From Paludibacteraceae bacterium (GTDB taxonomy: Bacteria; Bacteroidota; Bacteroidia; Bacteroidales; Paludibacteraceae), in the NCBI GenBank assembly GCA_024400275.1, contig JAKSMY010000009.1:1-49877 (forward strand): a DNA stretch of 49,877 nt. The letters run 5' to 3'. Within the stretch, counting starts at the first letter, position 1, and every line of letters starts with the position of its first letter. Below the pieces are notes generated by a model, which worked only from the letters and a program-made list of their open reading frames with translations, had not been told where the DNA came from and ran no database searches. This document shows, one piece after another, positions 17,976 to 25,195 of the stretch. The position numbers were made by a program, and so were the translations under genes.

Positions 17976-18590
17976 ATGAACGAGTATCCAAGTATATTGT
18001 TGGGAGAGGCTGTTAATCAGTTCGCCTCGCTGCCCGGAATGGGACGCAAGAGTGCTCTCCGTCATGTATTGGCTTTATTGCGCCGTTCAGACGCAGACGT
18101 GGAACGTTTTACCAATGCTGTTGCCCGTCTCAAGAAAGAAGTGCATTACTGCCGGCAATGCCACAATATAAGCGATACCGACCTATGTCCGATATGTTCG
18201 GCTGTGCATCGGGATAAACAGACGATTTGTGTTGTTGAGAATATCCGTGACGTGATGTCGGTAGAAAACACGGGGCAATATAGCGGACTGTACCATGTGC
18301 TGGGAGGTATCATATCACCAATGGACGGCATAGGACCGAAGGACATTGAAATCGATTCGCTGATTGCACGCATCGTGCCGGAGCATATTCAGGAGGTTAT
18401 TCTTGCGCTCCCGACCACGATGGAAGGCGATACAACCAACTTTTACATCTATCGCAAAATACAGCAATTGACAGTGGAATGCAAGGTCAGCCAAATAGCA
18501 CGCGGAGTGGCTGTCGGCAATGATATAGAATATACTGATGAGATTACTTTAGGCAAATCTATCATCAATCGAACAGAATATAAGAATTAA
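17976..18590 (+). CDS. recR: Recombination mediator protein RecR
   Basis: RecR (204 residues) works with RecO (and RecF) to load RecA at DNA gaps. It has the helix-hairpin-helix region [17 protein letters not shown], the zinc finger CRQC ... CPIC, and the Toprim domain starting at TICVVEN. The C-terminal block reads [19 protein letters not shown] start at 17976 ([20 protein letters not shown]), the standard family start, because the open frame upstream contains the promoter. It is the first gene of a five-gene operon to 21501. Confidence 0.97.
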   Translation: MNEYPSILLGEAVNQFASLPGMGRKSALRHVLALLRRSDADVERFTNAVARLKKEVHYCRQCHNISDTDLCPICSAVHRDKQTICVVENIRDVMSVENTGQYSGLYHVLGGIISPMDGIGPKDIEIDSLIARIVPEHIQEVILALPTTMEGDTTNFYIYRKIQQLTVECKVSQIARGVAVGNDIEYTDEITLGKSIINRTEYKN

Positions 18591-18603
18591 GATTTAGACG
18601 GAT

Positions 18604-19038
18604 ATGAAGAAATTGAATATCTATTATTATGGTATGTTGGTTTTGGCAATAGTAGTGGCAACTATCTGTTACGTGTTGATTATGAAAGACATAGTTTATC
18701 CTATTGACTCAATGAGCACGTTGGGACAAGTGATACAATATGTTATCATTATGGACGCTATCATTACCATTCCGTTGGGATTATGGTGGCATAAACGCAT
18801 TTGTATTCAACTGAGCAAGATGGAAGACAAAGATGCCCAAACAGAGGCTTACTGCCGGTCGGCACGAAATCGTATCGTGCTTGTAAGTAATGCAATGGTG
18901 TTGGGAATAGGCGCGTTTTATTTGATGGGAGCCTATCAGTCGATGCTTTGGATCGCTGCCATCAGTGCCATCGGCTGGTATTTCTCCAAACCTACGGAAA
19001 AAAAGATGTTTATGGAACTTCAACCCGAATCCTACTAA
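18604..19038 (+). CDS. Four-helix membrane protein of unknown function
   Basis: A 144-residue protein with about four hydrophobic helices (11-27, 43-60, 91-110, 113-127), joined by a charged loop (KMEDKDAQTEAYCRSARNR). It probably sits in the inner membrane. I know no function. It is 13 bp downstream of recR and seems to travel with it. Its stop codon lies at the beginning of a 9-bp tandem repeat. Confidence 0.75.
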   Translation: MKKLNIYYYGMLVLAIVVATICYVLIMKDIVYPIDSMSTLGQVIQYVIIMDAIITIPLGLWWHKRICIQLSKMEDKDAQTEAYCRSARNRIVLVSNAMVLGIGAFYLMGAYQSMLWIAAISAIGWYFSKPTEKKMFMELQPESY

Positions 19039-19088
19039 ACCTGCTAAACTTGCTCAACCTGTTAAACCCGCTAAACCCGCTAAACCCG
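19035..19088 (+). repeat. Six-copy 9-bp tandem repeat
   Basis: Units are CTAAACCTG, CTAAACTTG, CTCAACCTG, TTAAACCCG, CTAAACCCG and CTAAACCCG. The array begins at the stop codon of the preceding gene and fills the gap to the next start at 19096, so copy-number change would alter only the intergenic distance. Confidence 0.9.
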
Positions 19089-19095
19089 TTAATAT

Positions 19096-19524
19096 ATGAT
19101 TATCGCAGTAGATTTTGACGGCACGATTGTGGAACATGCTTATCCGGCTGTTGGTAAGCCTATTCCTTTTGCCATAGAGGCACTAAAACGTTTGCAACAA
19201 GAGCAACACCAAATTATTCTTTGGTCGGTGCGTGAAGGGCAATTATTGCAAGACGCAATTAGTTATTGTCACGAACGTGGCTTGGATTTTTACGCTGTTA
19301 ATAGTAATTTTCCGGACGAAACGTCTATTCATGATGGTAATACGGCTCGTAAACTGACGGCTGACATCTTTATTGATGACCGCAATCTTGGCGGACTGCC
19401 GGAATGGGGGGTTATTTACCAGATGATTCATAATGGTGCAGCCCTCAGTCCTATTCCGTACGAGGGAGTGGTTGCACAGGAAGTGAAAATAAAAAAATCT
19501 TGGTGGCAGAACATCTTCTCGTGA
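19096..19524 (+). CDS. HAD-superfamily hydrolase, small
   Basis: A 142-residue HAD protein. It has motif I VDFDGTI (nucleophile and acid-base Asp), a motif II Ser in LWSVREG, and IDDRNLGG as the acidic motif IV. There is no large cap domain, so it may act on a phosphorylated macromolecule or sugar. It resembles small Bacteroides HAD proteins such as BT0820. The exact substrate is not readable. Its TGA stop overlaps the GTG start of the acetyltransferase (GTGA, 19521-19524). Confidence 0.85.
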   Translation: MIIAVDFDGTIVEHAYPAVGKPIPFAIEALKRLQQEQHQIILWSVREGQLLQDAISYCHERGLDFYAVNSNFPDETSIHDGNTARKLTADIFIDDRNLGGLPEWGVIYQMIHNGAALSPIPYEGVVAQEVKIKKSWWQNIFS

Positions 19525-20021
19525 TCAGATTGCGAAAAATAGAACCACAAGATGTGCCGTTTCTTTATCAATGGGAAAACGATGCGATGGTTTGGGCGGA
19601 CGGAAGTAACCACAATCCGCTTAGCCAAAAAGACTTACGCGATTATGTGAATAATAGCACAGGCGATATATACAAGGACGGACAACTCCGCTTGATAATT
19701 GAACAGGACGGTTGTACTATTGGCTGTGCCGACTTGTTTGATTTAGATCCCCGTAATCGCCGTGCTGCGATAGGACTATATATCGTTCCCGAGTATAGAG
19801 GCAAGGGATATGGCGCTCAAACATTGGCTGAATTGGAGCGTTACGCGTTTGAGTTCTTGCACTTACGCACTCTTTACGCCGTGATGCGAACCGATAATCA
19901 GGCGTGCCGGAAAATACACGAACAGACACAATTTAAGCCCTCGTCCGTTCTTCGCAAATGGACACTTGAAGGAGATGCTATCATGATGATAAAAAACAAC
20001 AACCTTGAAAACAGGATTTGA
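19521..20021 (+). CDS. GNAT-family N-acetyltransferase
   Basis: I prefer the GTG start at 19521, which overlaps the preceding TGA as GTGA and gives IRLRKIEPQDVPFLYQWEND, the usual RimJ/RimL-type beginning. A TTG at 19500 is also open. The roughly 166-residue protein has the acetyl-CoA loop IVPEYRGKGYGAQTL and YAVMRTDNQACRKIHE near the C-terminus. The target could be a protein N-terminus, an antibiotic or a sugar; this cannot be told from sequence. It overlaps the DUF1846 gene by 17 bp. Confidence 0.85.
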   Translation: MIRLRKIEPQDVPFLYQWENDAMVWADGSNHNPLSQKDLRDYVNNSTGDIYKDGQLRLIIEQDGCTIGCADLFDLDPRNRRAAIGLYIVPEYRGKGYGAQTLAELERYAFEFLHLRTLYAVMRTDNQACRKIHEQTQFKPSSVLRKWTLEGDAIMMIKNNNLENRI

Positions 20022-21501
20022 CAATAATAAATACGTTGAGATACAGTCCGAGCATATTCGTGATAGAATAGCCAAATTCGGAAATAAATTGTATTTGGAA
20101 TTAGGTGGCAAGTTGTTTGACGACCACCATGCTAGTCGTGTCTTGCCCGGCTTCCAGCCGGATAGTAAATTGCACATGTTGGCGCAATTGAAGGACCAAT
20201 TGGAGATTGTTATTGTCATTTCTGCTCAAGACATCGAGCGCAATAAGGTACGCCAGGACCTTGGCATTACCTATGATGAAGATGTGTTGCGTCTGCGCGA
20301 TGAGTTCAACCAGCGCGGTTTCTTAGTGTCAGGTGTGGTAATTACGCATTATAATGGGCAAACATCTGCCGATTTATACCGGGAACGTTTAAGTCGGGTG
20401 GGTGTCCGTTCGTACGTACATTACACCATTGAAGGTTATCCGCATAATGTGGCTTTGATTGATTCGGAACAAGGTTTCGGTAGGAATGACTATATCGAAA
20501 CAACACACCCGCTTGTTGTAGTAACAGCCCCGGGACCCGGTTCGGGTAAGATGGCTGTTTGTCTGAGTCAACTCTACAACGAGCACCAACGGGGTATTCA
20601 AGCCGGTTATGCCAAGTTTGAGACTTTCCCCGTGTGGAACTTGCCGATGCAGCACCCGGTTAATGTGGCATACGAAGCGGCTACGGCAGACTTGAACGAT
20701 GTTAATATGATTGACCCTTACCATCTTGAAGCTTATGGACAAGTGGCGGTCAATTATAACCGTGACGTTGAGATATTTCCTATTCTGGATGCACTTTTTG
20801 AGGGTATATATGGGCACAACCCCTATAAGTCGCCTACCGATATGGGGGTAAATATGGTGGGTTATTGTATCAGTGATGACGAGGTGTGCCAGTTAGCAGG
20901 TAAGAATGAGATTATACGCCGTTATTTTACAACGCTGAATCGCTTTGCCGACGGTTTATGTGGCGAGGAGGAAGTGAATAAAATCATGCTTCTGATGAAG
21001 TACCTCAATATCACCACCGATATTCGTCAAACTATCTTGGCGGCTCGTCAGCGCAAGGAGGAAACGGGACATACGGCATCCGCTATCGAACTGAACGACG
21101 GCACTGTCGTTTGCGCCAACTCGGGTGATTTATTGGGCTGTAGTGCCGCTTTGATTTTGAACGTGACCAAGTATTTGGCAGGAATAGACCATGACCTCAA
21201 ACTTATTCCGCAGGAGATGATTGAACCTATTCAGCGTACCAAAGTACAGTGTCTTGGTGCCAAAAATCCCCGCCTGCATACAGACGAGGTGTTGGTGGCT
21301 CTAAGTGTACTCAGTCGTCATAATGTGAATTGCAGGCTGGCTTTGGAACAATTGCCTAAACTGCGTGGTTGTCAGGTACATAGCACCATTATGTTGGGCG
21401 AAGTGGATAGACGTATCTTTAATAAATTGGGCATTCAGTTTACGTGTGACCCTATTCACAAGAAATATGCCAAACCGCCTGTTATCAAAGAGAGGGATTA
21501 G
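20005..21501 (+). CDS. DUF1846 (UPF0371) family protein
   Basis: A 498-residue protein starting with TTG at 20005, read as MKTGFDNNKYVEIQSEHIRD, which matches the conserved family N-terminus. No ATG alternative fits. It contains FGNKLYLELGGKLFDDHHASRVLPGF, a P-loop-like GPGSGKMAVCLSQLYNEH and a C-terminal part with KVQCLGAKNPRLH. The family is very conserved but has no firm biochemical role; a nucleotide-binding function is suggested by the glycine loop. It ends the recR operon, and its stop overlaps the convergent MBL gene by 4 bp. Confidence 0.92.
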   Translation: MKTGFDNNKYVEIQSEHIRDRIAKFGNKLYLELGGKLFDDHHASRVLPGFQPDSKLHMLAQLKDQLEIVIVISAQDIERNKVRQDLGITYDEDVLRLRDEFNQRGFLVSGVVITHYNGQTSADLYRERLSRVGVRSYVHYTIEGYPHNVALIDSEQGFGRNDYIETTHPLVVVTAPGPGSGKMAVCLSQLYNEHQRGIQAGYAKFETFPVWNLPMQHPVNVAYEAATADLNDVNMIDPYHLEAYGQVAVNYNRDVEIFPILDALFEGIYGHNPYKSPTDMGVNMVGYCISDDEVCQLAGKNEIIRRYFTTLNRFADGLCGEEEVNKIMLLMKYLNITTDIRQTILAARQRKEETGHTASAIELNDGTVVCANSGDLLGCSAALILNVTKYLAGIDHDLKLIPQEMIEPIQRTKVQCLGAKNPRLHTDEVLVALSVLSRHNVNCRLALEQLPKLRGCQVHSTIMLGEVDRRIFNKLGIQFTCDPIHKKYAKPPVIKERD

Positions 21502-22073
21502 AGATAAGGGTTATACTGCTTTTCGTGACCAATCGTAGTCGGATAACCATGCCCGGGATATACTTGTGTATCTTCGGGTAGTTTTTTTAAGGTCTCTAAC
21601 GAACGAATCAGCATAGTCATATCGCCACCGGGTAAATCGGTCCTGCCGATAGACTCCTGAAAGAGTGTGTCGCCGGTAAAAAGCACTTTCTCTTCTTCAA
21701 AGTAGAAGCATACGCTATCTTCCTTGTGCCCGGGCGTGAGAATAGAGACCCACTTCGGTCCTCCTTCAATGGTGGGAAGGGATTGCGTTCGGTAGTCTAT
21801 GATGGGTAGGTTGGGGAAGTGGGTTTGGAGGCACTCTAAACCACAGATATGGTCCGGGTGGTAGTGGGTAATAAGAACGGCAGTTGGAGTCAGTTGCTGC
21901 TCTTGCAAATAGTCCAACACACGTTTCTCTTCCTTCTCTCCGTACATTCCGGGGTCGATGATGAGGCACTCCTGCCTTCTGCTTTCATCGTGCATTGTGC
22001 ATTGTGCATCGTCAACCTCCACAATATACGTACACTCGCGATACGGGTTGCAGTAAAAAGTCTTGATGGTCAT
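21498..22073 (-). CDS. MBL-fold metallo-hydrolase (glyoxalase II-like)
   Basis: A 191-residue metallo-beta-lactamase-fold hydrolase. The metal motif THYHPDH is complete, further ligands lie in GHKED, GDTLF and GHGYPT, and GRTDLPGG is typical of YcbL/glyoxalase II-like proteins that hydrolyse thioesters. Residues about 19-32 (VDDAQCTMHDESRR) are an extra loop encoded by a heptamer array (21990-22017), which also appears in pheS and in the RecD-like helicase gene. The metal site itself is unaffected. It has its own promoter, divergent to the RNA/lipoprotein region. Confidence 0.88.
   Translation of the reverse strand: MTIKTFYCNPYRECTYIVEVDDAQCTMHDESRRQECLIIDPGMYGEKEEKRVLDYLQEQQLTPTAVLITHYHPDHICGLECLQTHFPNLPIIDYRTQSLPTIEGGPKWVSILTPGHKEDSVCFYFEEEKVLFTGDTLFQESIGRTDLPGGDMTMLIRSLETLKKLPEDTQVYPGHGYPTTIGHEKQYNPYL
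21990..22017. repeat. Four-unit heptamer array inside the MBL hydrolase gene
   Basis: Plus-strand units are GTGCATT, GTGCATT, GTGCATC and GTCAACC. The same 28-bp arrangement with small changes occurs at 31397-31424 and 45479-45506, each time inside a gene. Confidence 0.92.
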
Positions 22074-22090
22074 AGTTTAATTATTTTGCA

Positions 22091-22138
22091 CAAAGGTACA
22101 ACTTTTTTTGCATATATCAAAATCTTTTTGTAACTTTG
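22091..22138. promoter_or_regulatory. Bidirectional promoter with shared palindromic -33 box
   Basis: TTTGCATATATCAAA (22107-22121) serves the plus-strand -7 TAACTTTG (22131-22138, 20-nt spacer) and the minus-strand -7 TACCTTTG (22091-22098, 19-nt spacer). The minus promoter drives the MBL hydrolase. The plus transcript would enter the structured RNA region from about 22145. Confidence 0.8.
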
Positions 22139-22199
22139 CAACGAAATTAAGTATAAACGCAAAATACCATATCGCCTATGAAATAAAACAAGCAAGAAA

Positions 22200-22231
22200 T
22201 TTGCACAATAGATAATATAGCGTTATCTTTG
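22200..22231 (+). promoter_or_regulatory. Promoter of the structured RNA
   Basis: TTTG (22200-22203), 20 nt, TATCTTTG (22224-22231): a textbook Bacteroidota promoter. The expected +1 is at about 22237, exactly where the closing helix of the RNA begins. Confidence 0.8.
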
Positions 22232-22236
22232 TTTCA

Positions 22237-22383
22237 CACTTATTGAAATTTCGCCAAAATTTTAAGCTCTAGTGAAGTAAAGTTCAACGCTCACTCGTCT
22301 CGAGTGGGCTTTACTTTGTCCAAGAGCACAGGTGTTTGGCGATACCTCAATAAGTGGATTAAAAAAGTTTAGTCCACTTTTTT
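22237..22383 (+). ncRNA. Structured RNA, about 147 nt, 6S-like or attenuator-type
   Basis: I find five nested helices. P1 is CACTTATTGA (22237-22246) with TCAATAAGTG (22347-22356). P2 is TCGCCAAA (22251-22258) with TTTGGCGA (22335-22342). P3 is GCTCT (22266-22270) with AGAGC (22323-22327). P4 is AAGTAAA (22275-22281) with TTTACTT (22310-22316). P5 is GCTCACTCG (22289-22297) with CGAGTGGGC (22301-22309). P2 and P3 flank a 7x7 internal loop. The 5' end coincides with the predicted +1. The intrinsic terminator at 22352-22383 shares its 5' arm with the 3' arm of P1, so the two cannot both form completely. It may be a free-standing regulatory RNA (the rod shape recalls 6S RNA) or a terminator-controlled leader of the lipoprotein gene at 22461. 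No family was identified by eye. Confidence 0.65.
22352..22383 (+). terminator. Intrinsic terminator overlapping the RNA's closing helix
   Basis: A 12-bp stem (22352-22363 with 22368-22379, one G-T pair) has an AAAG loop and six Ts at 22378-22383. It lies 77 bp before the lipoprotein ATG, and I see no further TAnnTTTG element between them, so the lipoprotein mRNA may depend on read-through. Confidence 0.85.
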
Positions 22384-22460
22384 GTGCCTCGTCAAACAAC
22401 GGACTCGGAGTAACTAAAAAGCCGTTAAGTGAGTAGGAATTAATAATAAATTTATGAAAT

Positions 22461-23744
22461 ATGAAAAAAAAATGTTTATTTTTGGCATCGCTTTGTTTGA
22501 CACTAATGCTAATACCTGCATGTAAAAAGGACAAAAATGTAGCATCCAATTTATCTTGTTCACCAACAAAGATTTCTGCGTTGGCAGATGGTGGAATTTA
22601 TACAATAGACGTTAATTCTGCAGGAGATTGGGAAGCATGGACTACCTCTACATGGATAGAATTGCATGATGAGTATGGAAGCGGTAATGGTAATTTTCAA
22701 TGTAATATAAAAAAGAACACTTCTTCATCATCTCGGTCAGGATATATTACCATTATGTCCGACAATGGCAATGACAATACACAGGTCTTGGTTGATGTTA
22801 ATCAAACTGGTGGTAGCCAACAAGGTGGTGGTGACGATGATAAAACAACTATTCCTTCTACGCCATCAAATGTGAATGCCTATACAAGTGGAAATTCTAT
22901 CGTTATTTCTTGGTCTACTGTTAGTGGTGCTAGTAGATATAATGTCTATCGTTCATCAAGTAGTTCGGGAACATATTCATCTGTAGGTTATTCTTATTCT
23001 ACGAGTTATACGGATAACAATCCTCTCAATGGAACTAATTATTATAAAGTAAGTGCAGAAAATAATGCTGGTGAAAGTTCAAAAAGTAGTTACGCATATT
23101 GTTCCTATTCTGGATCAGGAACAGGTGGCGGTTCCACAACAAAACCATCTACGCCAACTGGTGTCACAGCAAACAATGAAGGATCTACTATGTTGCCATA
23201 TGTTATAGTTCGCTGGAACGAAGTTGCGGACGCGACCTCTTATATCATCTATCGAAGCACGTCTGCTTCTGGAACTTATACACAAATAGGAACAGCAACC
23301 TACAATTCTTATGCAGATAACAACCCAAAAGATGGAACAAATTATTATAAAGTTGCAGCTAAAAACTCCGCAGGAACAAGTAGCCAAAGTTCATATGCAT
23401 CTGTAACAATAGATAGAAATGCTGTATCTCCGTGTCCACCAAGTTCTTTAACAGGTAGTGTTTCTGGAACAAAAATCACAATGCGTTGGACACTATCCAC
23501 TACATCAGGATGTGGTAAACCAAACAAAATTACAGTAAAAGTATATCAATCATATCAAGGTTCTGGCAAGTGGGAAGAGAAAGAAACCTTATCTGGAACA
23601 GCAACATCATATAACTTTACTTATACAGGCTATATAGGAACAGATGGATATGTTAAAATGGGCATCGTGTTGGAAAATGACTATGGAACAGCCTCAAAAC
23701 TTCTATATTATGACACAGTGAACAAAAAGTGGATTAGTTATTAA
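22461..23744 (+). CDS. Lipoprotein with BACON and Fn3 domains
   Basis: A 427-residue lipoprotein (signal with lipobox LIPAC, Cys21). A BACON domain spans about 30-118 (GGIYTIDVNSAGDWEAWTT, ending DVNQTGG). A Gly/Asp linker and two fibronectin type III domains follow (about 130-210 and 225-310, both with YNVYRS or YIIYRS and NYYKV). A last beta domain covers 318-427. BACON domains are associated with carbohydrate or mucin binding, but this protein has no catalytic domain. It is richer in A+T than its neighbours. It lies directly behind the structured RNA and terminator, which may control it. Confidence 0.85.
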   Translation: MKKKCLFLASLCLTLMLIPACKKDKNVASNLSCSPTKISALADGGIYTIDVNSAGDWEAWTTSTWIELHDEYGSGNGNFQCNIKKNTSSSSRSGYITIMSDNGNDNTQVLVDVNQTGGSQQGGGDDDKTTIPSTPSNVNAYTSGNSIVISWSTVSGASRYNVYRSSSSSGTYSSVGYSYSTSYTDNNPLNGTNYYKVSAENNAGESSKSSYAYCSYSGSGTGGGSTTKPSTPTGVTANNEGSTMLPYVIVRWNEVADATSYIIYRSTSASGTYTQIGTATYNSYADNNPKDGTNYYKVAAKNSAGTSSQSSYASVTIDRNAVSPCPPSSLTGSVSGTKITMRWTLSTTSGCGKPNKITVKVYQSYQGSGKWEEKETLSGTATSYNFTYTGYIGTDGYVKMGIVLENDYGTASKLLYYDTVNKKWISY

Positions 23745-23771
23745 TCTATTAATCTTATACATGACTCAAAT

Positions 23772-23811
23772 GAGGGTGTGTCGCAATAGGCACACTCTCT
23801 TGTTTTTTTTT
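23772..23811 (+). terminator. Intrinsic terminator after the BACON/Fn3 gene
   Basis: GAGGGTGTG (23772-23780) pairs with CACACTCTC (23791-23799) over nine positions including one G-T pair. TTG and a T-run (23803-23811) follow. It separates this gene from the convergent gene at 23820. Confidence 0.88.
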
Positions 23812-23819
23812 ATGCTTGT

Positions 23820-24284
23820 TTATTCTACTTTCTGCAACTCGCGGAGGAGGACAGCACGGACGAAGCAGTCGAAACGTTGGTAGGTAGTATGCTTGCCGGT
23901 CTTGGGACTGATGGGTGCATCGGCTTCGCCTTTCGTGCGCTGGGCATCAAAACGCTTCTTCCACATCGCTAAAGTTGCAAGAGCCTGAGACTTGGCCTCA
24001 TCCGTAAGGGTGGAGTCATTCTGTATGTCTGCCGGTTTGCGGATAATAACTTTAGTCTGTGCACAGGCTTGTTTCCAAAGATTGATTTTGTGCAATTCGG
24101 CTCCAGTTGGTGGATTGGTTTTCCAATTGCGAGGATGCTTGATGATGTAAGATTCTTGTGTTCCTTCACTAAGAACTTTACCGTTTTCGTCTCGAAACTG
24201 TTTTTGACGATGAACGACATCTTCTTCTTTGTGAATCTTGCCCTTAATAGTTTCAATTGGGTAAATAAAAGTAGTTCTTGCCAT
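23820..24284 (-). CDS. Small basic hypothetical protein
   Basis: A 154-residue protein without signal peptide or membrane segment, rich in Lys and Gln. It has MARTTFIYPIETIKGKIHKEEDVVHRQKQFR at the start (shown in part) and TKGEADAPISPKTGKHTTYQRFDCFVRAVL near the end. I do not recognise a domain. Similar small proteins occur in Bacteroidales next to Fn3 or BACON lipoproteins, but I can give no role. Its own promoter (24435-24466) leaves an unusually long leader of about 145 nt that holds five 11-bp repeats. Confidence 0.7.
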   Translation of the reverse strand: MARTTFIYPIETIKGKIHKEEDVVHRQKQFRDENGKVLSEGTQESYIIKHPRNWKTNPPTGAELHKINLWKQACAQTKVIIRKPADIQNDSTLTDEAKSQALATLAMWKKRFDAQRTKGEADAPISPKTGKHTTYQRFDCFVRAVLLRELQKVE

Positions 24285-24366
24285 AGTTGTATTATTTTAG
24301 AAAAGTTTTGTCATGTATTTGTCATATATGCTAAATAATATAGTAATATTTTATTAAAAGTTTAGT

Positions 24367-24421
24367 AATATCATACTAATATCATATTAATCACATACTA
24401 ATCACATACTAAAATCATAGT
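24367..24421. repeat. Five 11-bp A+T-rich tandem repeats in a leader
   Basis: Plus-strand units are AATATCATACT, AATATCATATT, AATCACATACT, AATCACATACT and AAAATCATAGT. They lie between the promoter and the start of the gene at 23820-24284, with the period of one helical turn. Confidence 0.85.
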
Positions 24422-24434
24422 TAGATAACGGATA

Positions 24435-24466
24435 CAAAGGTACTAAAAAACATTGAATTGTGCAAA
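24435..24466 (-). promoter_or_regulatory. Promoter of the small hypothetical gene
   Basis: On the minus strand TACCTTTG (24435-24442) follows TTTG (24463-24466) with a 20-nt spacer. Confidence 0.72.
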
Positions 24467-24487
24467 TATTATTCAATAAAAAACGAA

Positions 24488-24527
24488 TATTCGGGAAGTT
24501 ATGACGATTTTATTCGGGAAGTTGTGA
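24488..24527. repeat. Direct repeat upstream of a promoter, possible operator
   Basis: TATTCGGGAAGTTATGA (24488-24504) recurs as TATTCGGGAAGTTGTGA (24511-24527), 23 bp apart, about two turns. It lies 22 bp upstream of the -33 box of the 24435-24466 promoter. The palindrome CGAATATTCG (24484-24493) overlaps the first copy. Confidence 0.65.
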
Positions 24528-24548
24528 TATGATGTGAAAAAAATCTAC

Positions 24549-25172
24549 TTACAACGGCAAGTAGATTATCCTCTTTTCGGCGAACCATTCTCCGGAAAAA
24601 GCAGGAGATAAAGTGCTAATCTCGGTGACTTCGGCACTTTTGCGGAAGGGATGAATCTCTCCATCTAAATTGCCACCTTTCAGGACTATCAAACCATTAG
24701 GCATAGCATTTTTATGCTTATGGTGTATATTCTTACGCACTAACTTAACCAAATCGGGTAGGGGCATCACAGCCCGACTGACCACAAAATCAAACTGCCG
24801 TTTTTCCTCCTCTGCACGCTCGTGCAGACATTCCACATTGGTCAAACCTATTTTTTGTGCAATATCGGCTGCCACCATCACTTTCTTACCTACACCATCA
24901 ATAAGGGTGAAATGACACTCAGGAAAGAGTATAGCCAGCGGAATACCCGGAAAACCGCCACCTGTGCCAACGTCCAAAATAGATGTACCTGCCTCAAAAT
25001 GAATCAATTGGGCAATAGCCAATGAATGGAGTAGGTGATGCTCAACCAAATTATCTATATCTTTACGCGAGATAAGGTTAATCTTACTATTCCACTCAGG
25101 ATAGAGCACTTCAAGCGCAGCGAACTGCTGCGCTTGAGTGTCTGTCAATTGGAAAACATTGCTGATATGCAT
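24549..25172 (-). CDS. rsmG: 16S rRNA (guanine527-N7)-methyltransferase RsmG
   Basis: A 207-residue SAM methyltransferase (GidB) that modifies G527 of 16S rRNA. It has the N-terminal NLISRKDIDNLVEHHLLHSL, the SAM loop LDVGTGGGFPGIPLAI, the acidic LIDGVGKK and VSRAVMPLPDLVKLV. All are standard for RsmG. It is the last gene of a run with yebC (23 bp upstream), the OmpA-type protein and a lipoprotein. Confidence 0.96.
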   Translation of the reverse strand: MHISNVFQLTDTQAQQFAALEVLYPEWNSKINLISRKDIDNLVEHHLLHSLAIAQLIHFEAGTSILDVGTGGGFPGIPLAILFPECHFTLIDGVGKKVMVAADIAQKIGLTNVECLHERAEEEKRQFDFVVSRAVMPLPDLVKLVRKNIHHKHKNAMPNGLIVLKGGNLDGEIHPFRKSAEVTEISTLSPAFSGEWFAEKRIIYLPL

Positions 25173-25195
25173 AGTGCGACGATAGAGAAACTGTT

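Noticed and set aside
22143..22236. A small gene between the bidirectional promoter and the structured RNA
   Set aside because: No open frame with coding character; the stretch is A+T-rich and ends in the RNA's own promoter.
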